Notes: generated from the sequence alone by a model not told the origin. Numbered from the stretch's first letter, positions 26,722 through 36,061 are shown. The stretch is DNA of 46,691 bases from Holdemania filiformis DSM 12042 (GCF_000157995.1 NZ_GG657561.1:238541-285231); one strand, 5' to 3'. A program made the numbers and translations.

Positions 26722-27396
26722 ATGGAATATTTGAAACTCATCGGCATTCTGATCATCGTGGTCGGATTTGCCTTAAAATGGGACGTCATTGCGGTCGTCC
26801 TGATTTCTGGTCTGGTCACCGGCCTGGTGTCCGGTCTGGACTTCGTTCAGATCCTGGAGATCATGGGCAAGGCGTTCGTCGACAACCGTCTGATGTCGAT
26901 CTTTTTGATCAGCTTCCCGGCGATTGCGCTGATTGAGCGTTACGGCATGAAGGAACGCGCGGCGGAATTGATCGGCAAGATTAAAAACGCAACGGCAGGC
27001 AAGGTCTTATCCATTTATATGGTCGTGCGGATTCTGGCTTCGGCGATGTCGATCCGGCTGGGCGGCCACGTGCAGTTTGTGCGTCCGCTGATCCTGCCGA
27101 TGAGCGAGGCGGCCGGCGAAACGTCGATTAAAAAAACGCTGAACGAAAAACAGAGCGAGCGGATTAAGGGCTTGGCGGCCGCGGTTGAAAACTACGGCAA
27201 TTTCTTCGGTCAGAATATCTTTTTAGGCAACAGCGGCGTGCTGTTGATCCAGGGGACGCTGGCGGCGGCCGGTTATGAGGTCACGCTCGGCTCGATCGCG
27301 CAGGCGTCGATTCCGGTCGGCATCGTTGTGACGATCTTTACGATCATTCAGGTTCTGTTAGCGGACCGCAAGCTGAAAAAGGAGGCGCAGGCGTAA
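26722..27396 (+). CDS. DUF969 family membrane protein
   Basis: This 224-residue protein has about six hydrophobic segments and the layout of DUF969: MEYLKLIGILIIVVGFALKW at the start, a VRILASAMSIRLGGHVQFVRP segment near 100-120, and NYGNFFGQNIFLGNSGVLLIQG near 155-176. DUF969 and DUF979 genes are almost always adjacent, as here (stop and start overlap by one base). In many genomes they lie next to pyroglutamyl peptidase or 5-oxoprolinase genes, which suggests a two-part transporter for pyroglutamate or a related compound; the function has not been shown directly. The start codon has AAAGGAA upstream. Confidence 0.88.
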   Translation: MEYLKLIGILIIVVGFALKWDVIAVVLISGLVTGLVSGLDFVQILEIMGKAFVDNRLMSIFLISFPAIALIERYGMKERAAELIGKIKNATAGKVLSIYMVVRILASAMSIRLGGHVQFVRPLILPMSEAAGETSIKKTLNEKQSERIKGLAAAVENYGNFFGQNIFLGNSGVLLIQGTLAAAGYEVTLGSIAQASIPVGIVVTIFTIIQVLLADRKLKKEAQA

Positions 27397-28550
27397 TGGA
27401 TTTAAAAACACTGTTAAACTGGGGCAGCGAGATTGTATTCTGTCTGTGCGGTCTGGTCAGCTTCAACGCGGCCTGGCGCGGTCTTCAGAACGAAAAATGC
27501 CGGATCGGCACGTTTGTGTTCTGGACGATTCTTGGATTGATCTTTATTTTAGGCCCGTATATCCCGTATGCGCTGACCGGTGCGCTGCTTCTGGTGCTGG
27601 GCTGCCTGACGGCGACCAAGCAGGTGCAGATGGGCAAGTTTGTGCCGTCGGAGGCGTCGTTCCGCAAGGCGCAGGCGGACAAGCTGGGCAATAAGATTTT
27701 CCTGCCGGCGATCACGATCGGCGTTGTTGCCCTGGCTTTGTCAATGCTGAAATTTTCAGATAAGACGCCGGTAATTTCTTTTCCGATGTTATGGGGCATG
27801 ATTCCCGCGGCTGTGTGTGTGATCTTGGCGGCTGTGAAAGGAATCCTGGCGAGAAAGCTGCCGTCGGAGGAAAAGAAACGCGCTCAGCGGCAAGCGGTAC
27901 AATGGGCCATCGCGGGTGGAATCTTAGCGGTGATCACGGTGATTTTAGCGCAGCTGAAATTCAAAGTTGCGGAGGGCGGCGTGACCTTCCCATCGGCGCT
28001 GGCGATCGGTCTGGCTTCGATCCTGGCGTACTTGATCGGTGTGGCGATCACCCGGCCGAAGTTCGCGGAAACGCGTGACGATACGGCACGGTTATTGATG
28101 ACGGTCGGTGCGGCGAGCCTGCTGCCGCAGCTGTTAGGGGCGTTGGGATCCGTCTTTACGGAGGCTGGCGTCGGAGCGGTGATTTCCAGCATTATGGCGA
28201 ATGTTGTGCCGCAGGGCAGCGTGGTATTGGGCGTGATCGTTTATGTCGCCGGGATGGTTCTGTTTACGATGGTTATGGGCAATGCGTTTGCGGCGTTCTC
28301 CGTCATCACCGTGGGGATTGGCGTTCCGTTTGTGATCCTGCAGGGCGGAGATCCGGCAATCGTCGGTGCCCTGGGAATGACGGCCGGTTTCTGCGGCACC
28401 CTGATGACACCGATGGCGGCGAACTTCAATATCGTGCCGGCGGCAGTACTCGAAACGAAAAACAAATACACGGTGATCAAGGCGCAGCTGCCGATGGCGC
28501 TGGTCATGATCGTCGTTCACGTCGTGCTGATGCTCGTATTGGCTTTCTAA
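27396..28550 (+). CDS. DUF979 family membrane protein
   Basis: This 384-residue protein is highly hydrophobic with about ten segments. DUF979 features include [24 protein letters not shown] ending (here [20 protein letters not shown] near residues 350-369), [25 protein letters not shown] near 325-349 and [20 protein letters not shown] near 293-312. It follows DUF969 directly and would form the larger part of the same membrane complex. The gene has a ribosome-binding site (AAAAGGAGG) within the end of DUF969. Its transporter role is inferred from hydrophobicity and neighbours. Confidence 0.88.
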   Translation: MDLKTLLNWGSEIVFCLCGLVSFNAAWRGLQNEKCRIGTFVFWTILGLIFILGPYIPYALTGALLLVLGCLTATKQVQMGKFVPSEASFRKAQADKLGNKIFLPAITIGVVALALSMLKFSDKTPVISFPMLWGMIPAAVCVILAAVKGILARKLPSEEKKRAQRQAVQWAIAGGILAVITVILAQLKFKVAEGGVTFPSALAIGLASILAYLIGVAITRPKFAETRDDTARLLMTVGAASLLPQLLGALGSVFTEAGVGAVISSIMANVVPQGSVVLGVIVYVAGMVLFTMVMGNAFAAFSVITVGIGVPFVILQGGDPAIVGALGMTAGFCGTLMTPMAANFNIVPAAVLETKNKYTVIKAQLPMALVMIVVHVVLMLVLAF

Positions 28551-28564
28551 GCTTAATAAATTAA

Positions 28565-28600
28565 GATCAGGGGAAAGGGCGCAAGCGGATTCCCCTGGTC
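28565..28600 (+). promoter_or_regulatory. Strong hairpin between DUF979 and pcp
   Basis: GATCAGGGGAA (28565-28575) pairs with TTCCCCTGGTC (28590-28600) with one G-T pair, and the loop contains a GCAA tetraloop. No T run follows, so it is not a classical terminator. It may stabilise or separate the pcp message. Confidence 0.5.
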
Positions 28601-28629
28601 CGCGGATAAATAAAAAGGAGGACGTTGTG

Positions 28630-29271
28630 ATGAAAATATTAGTGACAGGTTTTGATCCGTTTGGCGGTGAGAAAATCAATCCGGCCATTGAGTCGGTAAA
28701 ACGGCTGCCGGAGGTTATTGGCGGTGCGCAGATCGTCAAGCTGGAAATCCCAACGGTTGTTCATCAATCGCTGGCCGTGATCCGGGAAGCGATCCGGAAG
28801 GAAGACCCGGATATGATTCTTTCGATCGGTCAGGCCGGCGGCCGGCCGGATATCACAGTGGAGCGTGTCGGCATTAATGTCGACGACTGCCGGATCGCGG
28901 ATAACGCGGGCAACCAGCCGGTGGACGAACCGATTTATCCGGAAGGGCCGGACGCGTATTTTGTTACGCTGCCGATCAAGGCGATGGTCAAAGCGATGCA
29001 GGAGGCTGGAATTCCGGCTTCCGTATCCAACAGCGCCGGGACGTTTGTTTGCAACCACGTGACCTATGGCGTACGTTATTTGATCGAGACGGAATTTCCG
29101 GGCAAACGCTCCGGTTTCATTCACATTCCGTATCTGCCATCGCAGGCGGCGACAAAAAAAGGCATGCCGTCGATGGAGCTGGATACGATCGTAAAGGGTC
29201 TGATCGTGGCGATCGAAGCGATGATCGAGCATCAGGAAGACGTGAAGATTACCGGCGGAACGATCTGTTAA
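28630..29271 (+). CDS. pcp: Pyroglutamyl-peptidase I (pyrrolidone-carboxylate peptidase)
   Basis: Pcp removes N-terminal pyroglutamate from peptides. The 213-residue cysteine peptidase of family C15 begins [18 protein letters not shown] and has the catalytic triad Glu78 (in [12 protein letters not shown]), Cys141 (in [14 protein letters not shown]) and His165 (in GFIHIPYLP). It is cytoplasmic and should act on imported peptides. It follows the DUF969-DUF979 pair, whose suggested substrate is pyroglutamate, so uptake or release and cleavage may be linked. I use ATG 28630 with GGAGG eight bases upstream; the GTG at 28627 is also possible. Confidence 0.95.
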   Translation: MKILVTGFDPFGGEKINPAIESVKRLPEVIGGAQIVKLEIPTVVHQSLAVIREAIRKEDPDMILSIGQAGGRPDITVERVGINVDDCRIADNAGNQPVDEPIYPEGPDAYFVTLPIKAMVKAMQEAGIPASVSNSAGTFVCNHVTYGVRYLIETEFPGKRSGFIHIPYLPSQAATKKGMPSMELDTIVKGLIVAIEAMIEHQEDVKITGGTIC

Positions 29272-29295
29272 AAAAGAAGCAGCGGGGGCAGAAAC

Positions 29296-31173
29296 ATGAA
29301 AATCGCGTTAGGACAAATTAACGTTAAACAGGGCCAGCCGACGGAAAATCTGGCGGCCATGCGTGAAATGATCGTACAGGCGAAAGCGGAGAAAGCAGAT
29401 CTGATCGTCTTTCCGGAGATGGCGCTGAGCGGCTACTGTCTGCAGGACAAATGGCTGGATCAGGATTGGTGCGCGTATCTGGAAAGTCTGAATGACGAGC
29501 TACTGGCGCTGTCACAGGGGATCGGTATCCTCTACGGCAATCTGGGAACCCGGCCGATCGGCCAGGCCCAGCGTGGGCGTGACGGACGCCCGGTGCGCTA
29601 CAACGCCGCTTATTTCTGTGCTGACGGTCAGTGGGTGAAACGGGAAAACAGCAGTTTGGATGGGATGTATATCAAGCATCTCAATCCGGATTACCGGGTG
29701 TTCGACGATTCCCGATATTTTCTGTCCGGAATGGAAATCGCAATGCGGAATCAAACACCGGTTGAGGAAGGACTGCGGCCGTTTCTGTTTGAGAAAGACG
29801 GAAAGACCTGGCGGATCGGCGTTGAGATTTGCGAGGATCTGTGGAGCGAGGATTATGCGCTGGATGTGACGGACGCCTATTTAAAGCAGGACGTCGATCT
29901 GATCGTGAATCTGTCCTGCTCCCCCTGGACGCTGAATAAAGAACGCTCGCGGGATAAACGGGTGCGCCAGCATGCCGCTTCGGCGCAGGGAGCCTTTGTG
30001 CCGCTGGTTTATGTCAATGCCTGCGGGATGCAGAACAACGGCAAAAATGTAATGGTGTTTGACGGCGACAGCACGATTTATGATGAACAGGGTGAACGCC
30101 AGCTTTCGCTGAACGATCAGTTTGAGCCGGAGTGCCGGATCGTCGGCCTGCATGAGCGCGAAGTTCTTACACGCCAGCCGGAAACCAAGCTGATGCGCGC
30201 GTTGGTCAGCGCGATCCGGGAGTTTGACAAGCAGATGTTTTCACCGAAGATGAAATGGATCGTCGGTTTGTCCGGCGGGCTTGACAGCAGCATCACTTCG
30301 GCGCTTCTGGTTTACGCGCTGGGCGCTCAGCGGGTTGTCGGCTACAACATGGCCAGCCGGTATAACAGCCTGACGACGAAAAACAACGCGAAGGCGCTGG
30401 CGGAACGCCTGGGGATTTTGATCCGCGAAGGCAGCATTGAAAAGATCGTCGACGCGACGGTCGATACGCTGCAGGACTATGGCTATCCGCAGGCGGAAGG
30501 GCTGGCGCTGGAAAATATTCAGGCCCGGCTGCGCGGTCATTTGTTGTCAAGCTTTGCTTCAATGGAAGGCGGCGTGATCGTCAACAATGGTAATAAGGTG
30601 GAAGCGGCGCTGGGGTACTGCACGCTGTATGGCGACGCGATCGGCGCACTGTCGCCGATTGCCGACTGCACGAAGGTCCAGCTGTTTGACCTGGCGAAGC
30701 AAATTAATGCGGCGTTTGGCCGCGAGATCATTCCGGCTAACCTGCTTCCGGAAATGGACGGTGACCGCCTGATCTGGGAATTCCCGCCGTCAGCCGAGCT
30801 GAAAGATGACCAGCGCGATCCGATGAAGTGGTTTTATCACGACTGGCTCATTAACCAGCTGACGGAATATCCAGGCGGCCGGGTTGAGGAAATCATGGAC
30901 GATTATTTGCAGGGGCGGCTGCAGACCAGCGAGATCGGACGGTGGCTGCGATACTATGGGCTGGATGAGCCGCAAGCTTTTGTTCAGGATCTGGAATGGG
31001 TGCTGCGGACAATGCAGGGCGCGGTGTTCAAACGCATCCAGTTCCCGCCATTGATTTTGATCAGCCGCGGTGCGTTTGGCAGCGATGTGCGCGAGGCGCA
31101 GATGTGCCCGGAAACAACGAAACGCTATCGTCTGCTGCGGGAACAGATTCTGGCCTTGCCGAAGCCGTGTTAA
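29296..31173 (+). CDS. nadE: Glutamine-dependent NAD(+) synthetase
   Basis: The enzyme amidates nicotinic acid adenine dinucleotide with glutamine and ATP, the last step to NAD. The N-terminal nitrilase-like glutaminase shows the Glu41 (FPEM), Lys127 (YIKHLNP) and Cys179 (EICEDLW) triad. The C-terminal synthetase begins near residue 300 and has the pyrophosphate loop SGGLDSS at 326-332, NNGNKVEAALGYCTLYGD and GALSPIADCTKVQ. The length of 625 residues is normal for the two-domain type. It starts 24 bases after pcp and may share that transcript; a strong terminator follows. No partner genes of NAD synthesis are nearby. Confidence 0.95.
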   Translation: MKIALGQINVKQGQPTENLAAMREMIVQAKAEKADLIVFPEMALSGYCLQDKWLDQDWCAYLESLNDELLALSQGIGILYGNLGTRPIGQAQRGRDGRPVRYNAAYFCADGQWVKRENSSLDGMYIKHLNPDYRVFDDSRYFLSGMEIAMRNQTPVEEGLRPFLFEKDGKTWRIGVEICEDLWSEDYALDVTDAYLKQDVDLIVNLSCSPWTLNKERSRDKRVRQHAASAQGAFVPLVYVNACGMQNNGKNVMVFDGDSTIYDEQGERQLSLNDQFEPECRIVGLHEREVLTRQPETKLMRALVSAIREFDKQMFSPKMKWIVGLSGGLDSSITSALLVYALGAQRVVGYNMASRYNSLTTKNNAKALAERLGILIREGSIEKIVDATVDTLQDYGYPQAEGLALENIQARLRGHLLSSFASMEGGVIVNNGNKVEAALGYCTLYGDAIGALSPIADCTKVQLFDLAKQINAAFGREIIPANLLPEMDGDRLIWEFPPSAELKDDQRDPMKWFYHDWLINQLTEYPGGRVEEIMDDYLQGRLQTSEIGRWLRYYGLDEPQAFVQDLEWVLRTMQGAVFKRIQFPPLILISRGAFGSDVREAQMCPETTKRYRLLREQILALPKPC

Positions 31174-31204
31174 TGAATTAAGCGCATACTCGAATTGAAA
31201 AGAA

Positions 31205-31252
31205 AACGCTGAGGTGAACAGGATTACTCCTGCACGGCTTCAGCGTTTTTTA
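31205..31252 (+). terminator. Terminator between nadE and the convergent dehydrogenase gene
   Basis: AACGCTGA (31205-31212) pairs with TCAGCGTT (31240-31247), and a second inner stem, CAGGA with TCCTG, extends it. T runs on both strands (TTTTTTATT on plus; AAAA before the stem gives TTTT on minus) suggest that it works in both directions. Confidence 0.85.
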
Positions 31253-31268
31253 TTATTGTACGTTCGGA

Positions 31269-32072
31269 TCAGTGTTTTCGGTCAGCGCTCAAATCGATCA
31301 TGTCGGCATAGACCGGTGTCGGCAAGCCGAATCCGCCATGCACCGCCATGACCTGACCGGTCGTGTAGGCCGCATCATCGCTGGCGAAATAAACCACGGC
31401 TGCCGCGATTTCCTCCGGTTTGCCCATGCGCTGGATCGGCGTATGCCGCAGGAAGAAATCCTGGAATTCCTTGGACATGTTGTTCATTACGGCATCGGTT
31501 GCGGTCTGGCCCGGGCAGACTACGTTGACGCGGATGTTGCTGCGGGCGGTCTGCACGGCGATATTTTTTGATAAGTAGATGATCGCGTCCTTGCTGACGG
31601 CATAACCGATCCGTGCGATATCCGGCGTCAGCCCGCCGATGGAGCTGATGTTGACGATGCTGCCGCCGCCTTGTTTCTTCATGTGCGGAATGACTGCCTG
31701 GCTGCTGACGAAAACGCTGGCCAGATTGATATCGACCGTGGCCTGGAAATCCTCCCAGCGCGTGTGCTCAATGTCTAAATCCGTCTTGGGATCCGAGGTG
31801 CCGAAATTGTTGACCAGCACGTCGATCCGGCCTTCCAGCTTGACGACTTCTTCGATCATTGTGCGGTAGGATTCTAAATCGGTCGCATCGTTATAAACGG
31901 TGCGGACGCGGTAGCCCATCGCGTTCAATTCCTCAGCCCGCTGGCTGGCCCGTTCTAAATTCCGCGCGGCCATGTAAACAATTGCGCCTTCCTTCGCGCA
32001 CGCCTGCACCGTCGCTAAGCCGATGCCCCGCGTCGAAGCGGTAACCAATACTACTTTGTCTTGTAATCGCAT
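31269..32072 (-). CDS. Short-chain dehydrogenase, probable bile-acid 7alpha-hydroxysteroid dehydrogenase
   Basis: The 267-residue classical SDR has the cofactor loop TASTRGIGLA at residues 11-20 and a catalytic Asn116-Ser144-Tyr157-Lys161 set (DINLAS, NISSIGG, IGYAVSK). Beyond the general fold, several stretches look like the 7alpha-HSDH of Clostridium absonum/sardiniense as I remember it: LVTxxTRGIGLA, GAIVYM, LVNNFGT, IPHM, GGSIVNISSxGG, PDIxRIGY and the C-terminal YxTGxxxxxxGG. Such enzymes oxidise the 7alpha-hydroxyl of cholate-type bile acids. The specificity needs confirmation; other SDR substrates are possible. The start is set by AAAGGAG seven bases upstream; an in-frame ATG further upstream lies before the likely -10 box (TATAAT, plus-strand 32100-32105). 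Confidence 0.72.
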   Translation of the reverse strand: MRLQDKVVLVTASTRGIGLATVQACAKEGAIVYMAARNLERASQRAEELNAMGYRVRTVYNDATDLESYRTMIEEVVKLEGRIDVLVNNFGTSDPKTDLDIEHTRWEDFQATVDINLASVFVSSQAVIPHMKKQGGGSIVNISSIGGLTPDIARIGYAVSKDAIIYLSKNIAVQTARSNIRVNVVCPGQTATDAVMNNMSKEFQDFFLRHTPIQRMGKPEEIAAAVVYFASDDAAYTTGQVMAVHGGFGLPTPVYADMIDLSADRKH

Positions 32073-32194
32073 AGTTTTCTCCTTTACGTGATGCTTTAAA
32101 TTATAAGCACGAAGACTGGAAAAAAATATCGAAATGCCCGGCTTCCCGGTAGAAAGTAAAACAAACAGAGGCAAAAGAACGAGGGAAAGAATTG

Positions 32195-32240
32195 AAAAAA
32201 CAGGGCGGAATCCGGGAATTTCCCATATCCGTCCTGTTTG
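32195..32240 (-). terminator. Terminator of the aldolase gene
   Basis: Read on the minus strand, AAACAGGACGGAT and the matching TTCCGCCCTGTTT form an interrupted stem around GGGAATTCCC-like loop bases, followed by TTTT. It separates the aldolase from the downstream dehydrogenase, which has its own promoter. Confidence 0.7.
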
Positions 32241-32261
32241 CAGAGGTTAAGCTTCGTTTGT

Positions 32262-33149
32262 CTATTGGATGGAGGCGTCGTAAATTGTCTGGATCGATTC
32301 CTGCAGCAGCGCGTTGAATTCGTCATCAGTCTGCTGCGCCTTAAGACCTTCGGTCAACGCCCGGGAGAAGCTGGCGATTAAGCCGGGGTTGCGCGCCAGT
32401 TTTTCGTTGGCTTCCTTGCGGGAGTAGCCGCCGGACAACGCGACGACGCGGACGACATGCGGATCATTCATCAGATCGCTGTAGAAACCATCAAGCGTCG
32501 GGATTGAAAGCTTAAACATTAAGCGGACATCCGCTTCGAGTGTTTTCAGATGACGCTCAATTTCGGCTTTCAGCAGGATCTCGCATTTTTCCTTGTCCGG
32601 CAGGGTAATGTCGACTTCCGGTTCCAAAATCGGAACGAAGCCGGCTTTCGCGATTTCCAGGCCGATTTCAAATTGTTGATCAACAATCGCGCGGATGCCG
32701 TCCGGATTTGCACCTTTGATCACGGAGCGCATCTTTGTGCCGAAGATATGCCGCTGGCCTGCTCTCTCCAGCAATCCCTTCAGATTGCCGATCGGCTTCA
32801 TCAGCTGAACGTCGTTCTCTAACGGAGCCAGACCTTTGTCAACCTTGAGAATTGGCAGAATGCCTTTCTTTTCCCATAGATAGTCGGCGGTGTACTGGCC
32901 TTCAATCTGGCGGTCCATCGTCATTTCAAACAGGATAGCCGCCAGGATATGCTCGCTGGTGAAAGCCGGACTGGTGATGATTCGTGAGCGCATCTGATGG
33001 ATCAGATCGAACATCGCTTCCTCGCCGTTGTACTGATCTTCCTCGATTCCATACAGCCGAAGGGCTTTCGGCGTACTTCCTCCACTTTGGTCCAGAGCGG
33101 CGATAAAGCCTTTGGCGGAATGCATTCGGTTCAGTTGTTCTTGATTCAT
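32262..33149 (-). CDS. Fructose-bisphosphate aldolase, class I
   Basis: The 295-residue protein matches the bacterial class I (Schiff-base) aldolases of the FdaA type, as in Staphylococcus. It has [16 protein letters not shown] at residues 15-30, [14 protein letters not shown] near 97-110, [11 protein letters not shown] near 171-181, and the Schiff-base lysine, Lys213, in LMFKLSIP. The phosphate-binding [10 protein letters not shown] follows near 235. It splits fructose 1,6-bisphosphate in glycolysis. It is transcribed away from the rRNA methyltransferase gene, with a good GGAGGG ribosome-binding site. A terminator follows it. Confidence 0.93.
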   Translation of the reverse strand: MNQEQLNRMHSAKGFIAALDQSGGSTPKALRLYGIEEDQYNGEEAMFDLIHQMRSRIITSPAFTSEHILAAILFEMTMDRQIEGQYTADYLWEKKGILPILKVDKGLAPLENDVQLMKPIGNLKGLLERAGQRHIFGTKMRSVIKGANPDGIRAIVDQQFEIGLEIAKAGFVPILEPEVDITLPDKEKCEILLKAEIERHLKTLEADVRLMFKLSIPTLDGFYSDLMNDPHVVRVVALSGGYSRKEANEKLARNPGLIASFSRALTEGLKAQQTDDEFNALLQESIQTIYDASIQ

Positions 33150-33307
33150 GCGAAACCCTCCTTTTCTCTTGCCCGGGATGAATCAGTTCATCTCTAAGCT
33201 CATGATAGCACTTTCTTTGTGAAAATACCATGCCCGCAATGCAGTGGTCAGAAACAAAGCACTGCCGTCTGCGGTCATTTTATGATATGATGGTACCGGT
33301 GATAGAA

Positions 33308-34663
33308 ATGAAAGAAAAGAAAAAGGATCCGATCTCTTCAGTTCGGACAAAGTGCATTCAGCTTGATGCTTCCGGCAAAGGGCTTGTTAAAATAAAAGAC
33401 GAAAAGGTTTTGATCGAGAATCTGCTTCCCGGCGAGGAAGTTGAATTGGAATATACACGGGGAAGGGGCGTTCGAGTCGTATCCGCGGTTCGGCTGACGG
33501 ACAGTCCGCTGCGGGTGAAACCGCGCTGCCGGGTGTTTGACCGCTGCGGCGGATGTCAGCTCCAGCATGTCGATTATCCTGCCCAGCTGGACTGGAAAAA
33601 GGAAAAGGTCCAGCAGCTTTTAGGGCGGTATGGCCGGGTGCATGATGTTTTGGGCATGGCAGAACCGTGGGCTTACCGCAACAAGGTGATCGCGACGTTT
33701 TCGCTCAGTAAAAAAGGAAAAGTCATCGCCGGGATTTATGAGGAGGACAGCCATCAGCTGGTCGCGTATTCGTCATGCTGGATCCAGGATCCGATCGCAG
33801 AGAAAATTCTCGCCACGGTATGCGAGCTGATGACGGAATTGCGGATCGAACCGTATGATGAGGATCAGCGTACAGGGTTGGTCCGGCATTGTTTGATTCG
33901 CGTCGGGCATGTGAGCCGCGAGGTGCTGGTGTGTCTGGTCTGCGCTTCGCCGATCTTTCCGGCCCGCAAGCAGCTGATTCAGCGGCTGCGTCAGCGGCAT
34001 CCGGAAATTACGACTATCGTCATGAACGTGAATTCCCGCAATACCAGCGTCGTTCTGGGATCGCAGGAGCGAGTGCTCGTGGGGACCGGAAAAATCCAGG
34101 ACGAGCTTTGCGGACTGAAGTTTTCGATCGCCGCGAAGTCGTTTTATCAAATTAACTCAGTCCAAACCGAGGTCCTCTATGGGAAAGCGATGGAGCTGGC
34201 CAATCTGACCGGCAAGGAACGGGTGCTGGACGCGTATTGCGGAATCGGGTCGATCAGCCTGGTCGCGGCGAAGGCGGCCAAGGAGGTCGTCGGCGTAGAA
34301 GTCAATCCGGTATCGGTCACAAATGCGATTGAAAACGCGCGCATGAACCATCTGCGCAATGCTTGGTTTGTCGAAGCGGATGCGGGTTTGTTTATGGAAC
34401 AGGCAGCGCGGGAAGGGCAGGCTTACGATGTCGTGTTTATGGATCCGCCGCGGGCTGGTGCGGATGAGCGTTTCCTGAAGTCGTTATGCCGGTTAAATCC
34501 GGATCGGATTGTGTATATCTCGTGCAATCCGTCAACGCAGGCACGGGATCTGCGGCATCTGACACATGAGGGATATCAGGTGCGGACGATCGTACCGGTC
34601 GATCTCTTTCCGATGACGTCGCATGTGGAGACAATAGTGTTGCTACAAAGAGGAACCTTGTAG
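33308..34663 (+). CDS. rlmD: 23S rRNA (uracil-5-)-methyltransferase, RlmD/RumA family
   Basis: The enzyme methylates a uridine of 23S rRNA using S-adenosylmethionine. A TRAM domain occupies about residues 11-65, an iron-sulfur cluster motif gives Cys74, Cys80, Cys83 and Cys157 (CRVFDRCGGCQ, YSSCW), and the methyltransferase domain shows DAYCGIGSISL, MDPPRAGAD and the catalytic cysteine in SCNPST. The length of 451 residues is normal. ATG 33308 is preferred, since a -10-like TATGAT lies just upstream and earlier in-frame starts would fall before it. The C-terminal HVETIVLLQR is close to the usual end of the family. A mobile element begins straight after the stop codon. Confidence 0.92.
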   Translation: MKEKKKDPISSVRTKCIQLDASGKGLVKIKDEKVLIENLLPGEEVELEYTRGRGVRVVSAVRLTDSPLRVKPRCRVFDRCGGCQLQHVDYPAQLDWKKEKVQQLLGRYGRVHDVLGMAEPWAYRNKVIATFSLSKKGKVIAGIYEEDSHQLVAYSSCWIQDPIAEKILATVCELMTELRIEPYDEDQRTGLVRHCLIRVGHVSREVLVCLVCASPIFPARKQLIQRLRQRHPEITTIVMNVNSRNTSVVLGSQERVLVGTGKIQDELCGLKFSIAAKSFYQINSVQTEVLYGKAMELANLTGKERVLDAYCGIGSISLVAAKAAKEVVGVEVNPVSVTNAIENARMNHLRNAWFVEADAGLFMEQAAREGQAYDVVFMDPPRAGADERFLKSLCRLNPDRIVYISCNPSTQARDLRHLTHEGYQVRTIVPVDLFPMTSHVETIVLLQRGTL

Positions 34664-34811
34664 AAATCCTTAGATTTAGGCACTTTTCCCGCCATGTGGT
34701 GTTTGACGCCGAGGGTGATAAGTTCCGCAATAAGCGCATTGAGGACTATATCACGGTTTCGGTAGTCATTGATATGGAGTGTGGGAACACAAAAAAGTAA
34801 ATAGTTGATTG

Positions 34812-34845
34812 AAAAGGACATTGTGAAAACAGTGTCCTTTTCTTA
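34812..34845 (+). terminator. Terminator at the left end of the ICE
   Basis: AAAAGGACA (34812-34820) pairs with the matching TGTCCTTTT (34833-34841), and further T follow. It insulates the ICE genes from rlmD transcription. Confidence 0.75.
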
Positions 34846-34853
34846 TGGGCTGT

Positions 34854-34889
34854 GCCGCAGATTTTGAAAAAGTCTGCGGCTTTTCTTTT
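34854..34889 (+). terminator. Second terminator at the left end of the ICE
   Basis: GCCGCAGA (34854-34861) and TCTGCGGC (34873-34880) form a perfect eight-base stem, followed by TTTTCTTTT. It stands directly before the ribosome-binding site of the next gene. Confidence 0.85.
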
Positions 34890-34918
34890 GCCCAAAACCA
34901 GAAAGGAGGCGACCGCCT

Positions 34919-36046
34919 ATGTACTTTACTTCCGGCAGCGACCGGGCCTTTGAACAGCTCATGCAGACGAGGCCGGGCGCAGATCATTTTGACAGCGGCG
35001 AGGCCGGAGCGCCGGAGGACTGCGGCACCTGCCGTTTCTACCGCCCGCACTGGAAGTACCAGTTTTGTGTGTATGAGGAATGTCCCTACCAGCCGGGCAA
35101 GCGCACCGCCCTTGACGGCGCGGTGAAATTTCAAGTGAAAGGAGTGGACGACGAGATGGCAGTTTTTCGAGTGGAGAAAAACCGGGGCTACACGGTGATG
35201 TCCAACCACCACCTGCGGAACAAGGACTTGTCCCTGAAAGCCAAGGGGTTGCTGTCGCAAATGCTGTCCTTGCCGGAGGATTGGGATTTTACGCTGAAAG
35301 GCTTGTCCCTTATCAACCGGGAGCAGATCGACGCGATCCGGGCGGCGGTTAAGGAGCTGGAACAGGCGGGCTATATCGTGCGTTCCCGTGAGCGTGACAG
35401 CCAAGGCCGCCTGCGTGGGGCGGATTACATCATTTACGAACAGCCCCAGCCTGTGCCGGATTCGCCTACATTGGAAAATCCAACATTGGATAATCCAACG
35501 CAGGAAAAGCCTACGCAGGAAAAACCAACGCAATTAAATAAAGATAGATCAAGTAAAGAGAAATCAATTACGGATGGATCAAATACCGATTCCATTCCTA
35601 TCCTTTCCCCTCCCTCTCCTTTGGGGGAAGAAGCGGCTGCGCCGCCGGAACGGAAAGGAACGGGAGCGAAATCACAGAGCGCCGTAGAGATTTATCGGGA
35701 GATCATCAAGGACAACATTGAGTATGAACACCTTTGCCAGTACGCCAAGGGGATTGACCGGGATATGCTGGACGAGATTGTGGACTTGCTGGTGGAAACC
35801 GTATGCAGCGCCCGAAAGACTATCCGCATTGCCGGGGACGATTACCCCGCCGAGCTGGTGAAATCCAAGCTGATGAAGCTGAACAGTTCTCACATTGAGT
35901 TTGTCTTTGACTGTATCAGCAAAAACACCACGGAAATACGGAACATCAAAAAATACCTGCTGGCGGTTCTGTTCAACGCCCCAAGCACCATCAACGGCTA
36001 TTACACGGCGCTGGTGGCCCACGACATGAACACAGGCAAAATCTGA
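34919..36046 (+). CDS. DUF6017-type ICE protein with an N-terminal cysteine-rich extension (replication-initiator-like)
   Basis: The open frame of 375 codons joins two parts. Residues 1-79 form a small cysteine-rich module (Cys35, Cys38, Cys50, Cys55), possibly a zinc site. From residue 80 (ATG 35156) it looks like the DUF6017 proteins of Tn1549-type elements: FRVEKNRGYTVMSNHHLRN, then a winged-helix part (LSLKAKGLLSQML ... REQIDAIRAAVKELEQAGYI), a low-complexity linker with repeated NPTxEKPT units near 175-200, and a C-terminal helical domain. In related elements I recall these as two separate genes, so either one 375-residue protein is made or translation also restarts at 35156, which has AAAGGAG eleven bases ahead. 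A role in element replication or control is inferred. Confidence 0.8.
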   Translation: MYFTSGSDRAFEQLMQTRPGADHFDSGEAGAPEDCGTCRFYRPHWKYQFCVYEECPYQPGKRTALDGAVKFQVKGVDDEMAVFRVEKNRGYTVMSNHHLRNKDLSLKAKGLLSQMLSLPEDWDFTLKGLSLINREQIDAIRAAVKELEQAGYIVRSRERDSQGRLRGADYIIYEQPQPVPDSPTLENPTLDNPTQEKPTQEKPTQLNKDRSSKEKSITDGSNTDSIPILSPPSPLGEEAAAPPERKGTGAKSQSAVEIYREIIKDNIEYEHLCQYAKGIDRDMLDEIVDLLVETVCSARKTIRIAGDDYPAELVKSKLMKLNSSHIEFVFDCISKNTTEIRNIKKYLLAVLFNAPSTINGYYTALVAHDMNTGKI

Positions 36047-36061
36047 AAGGAGGACGGCCCT

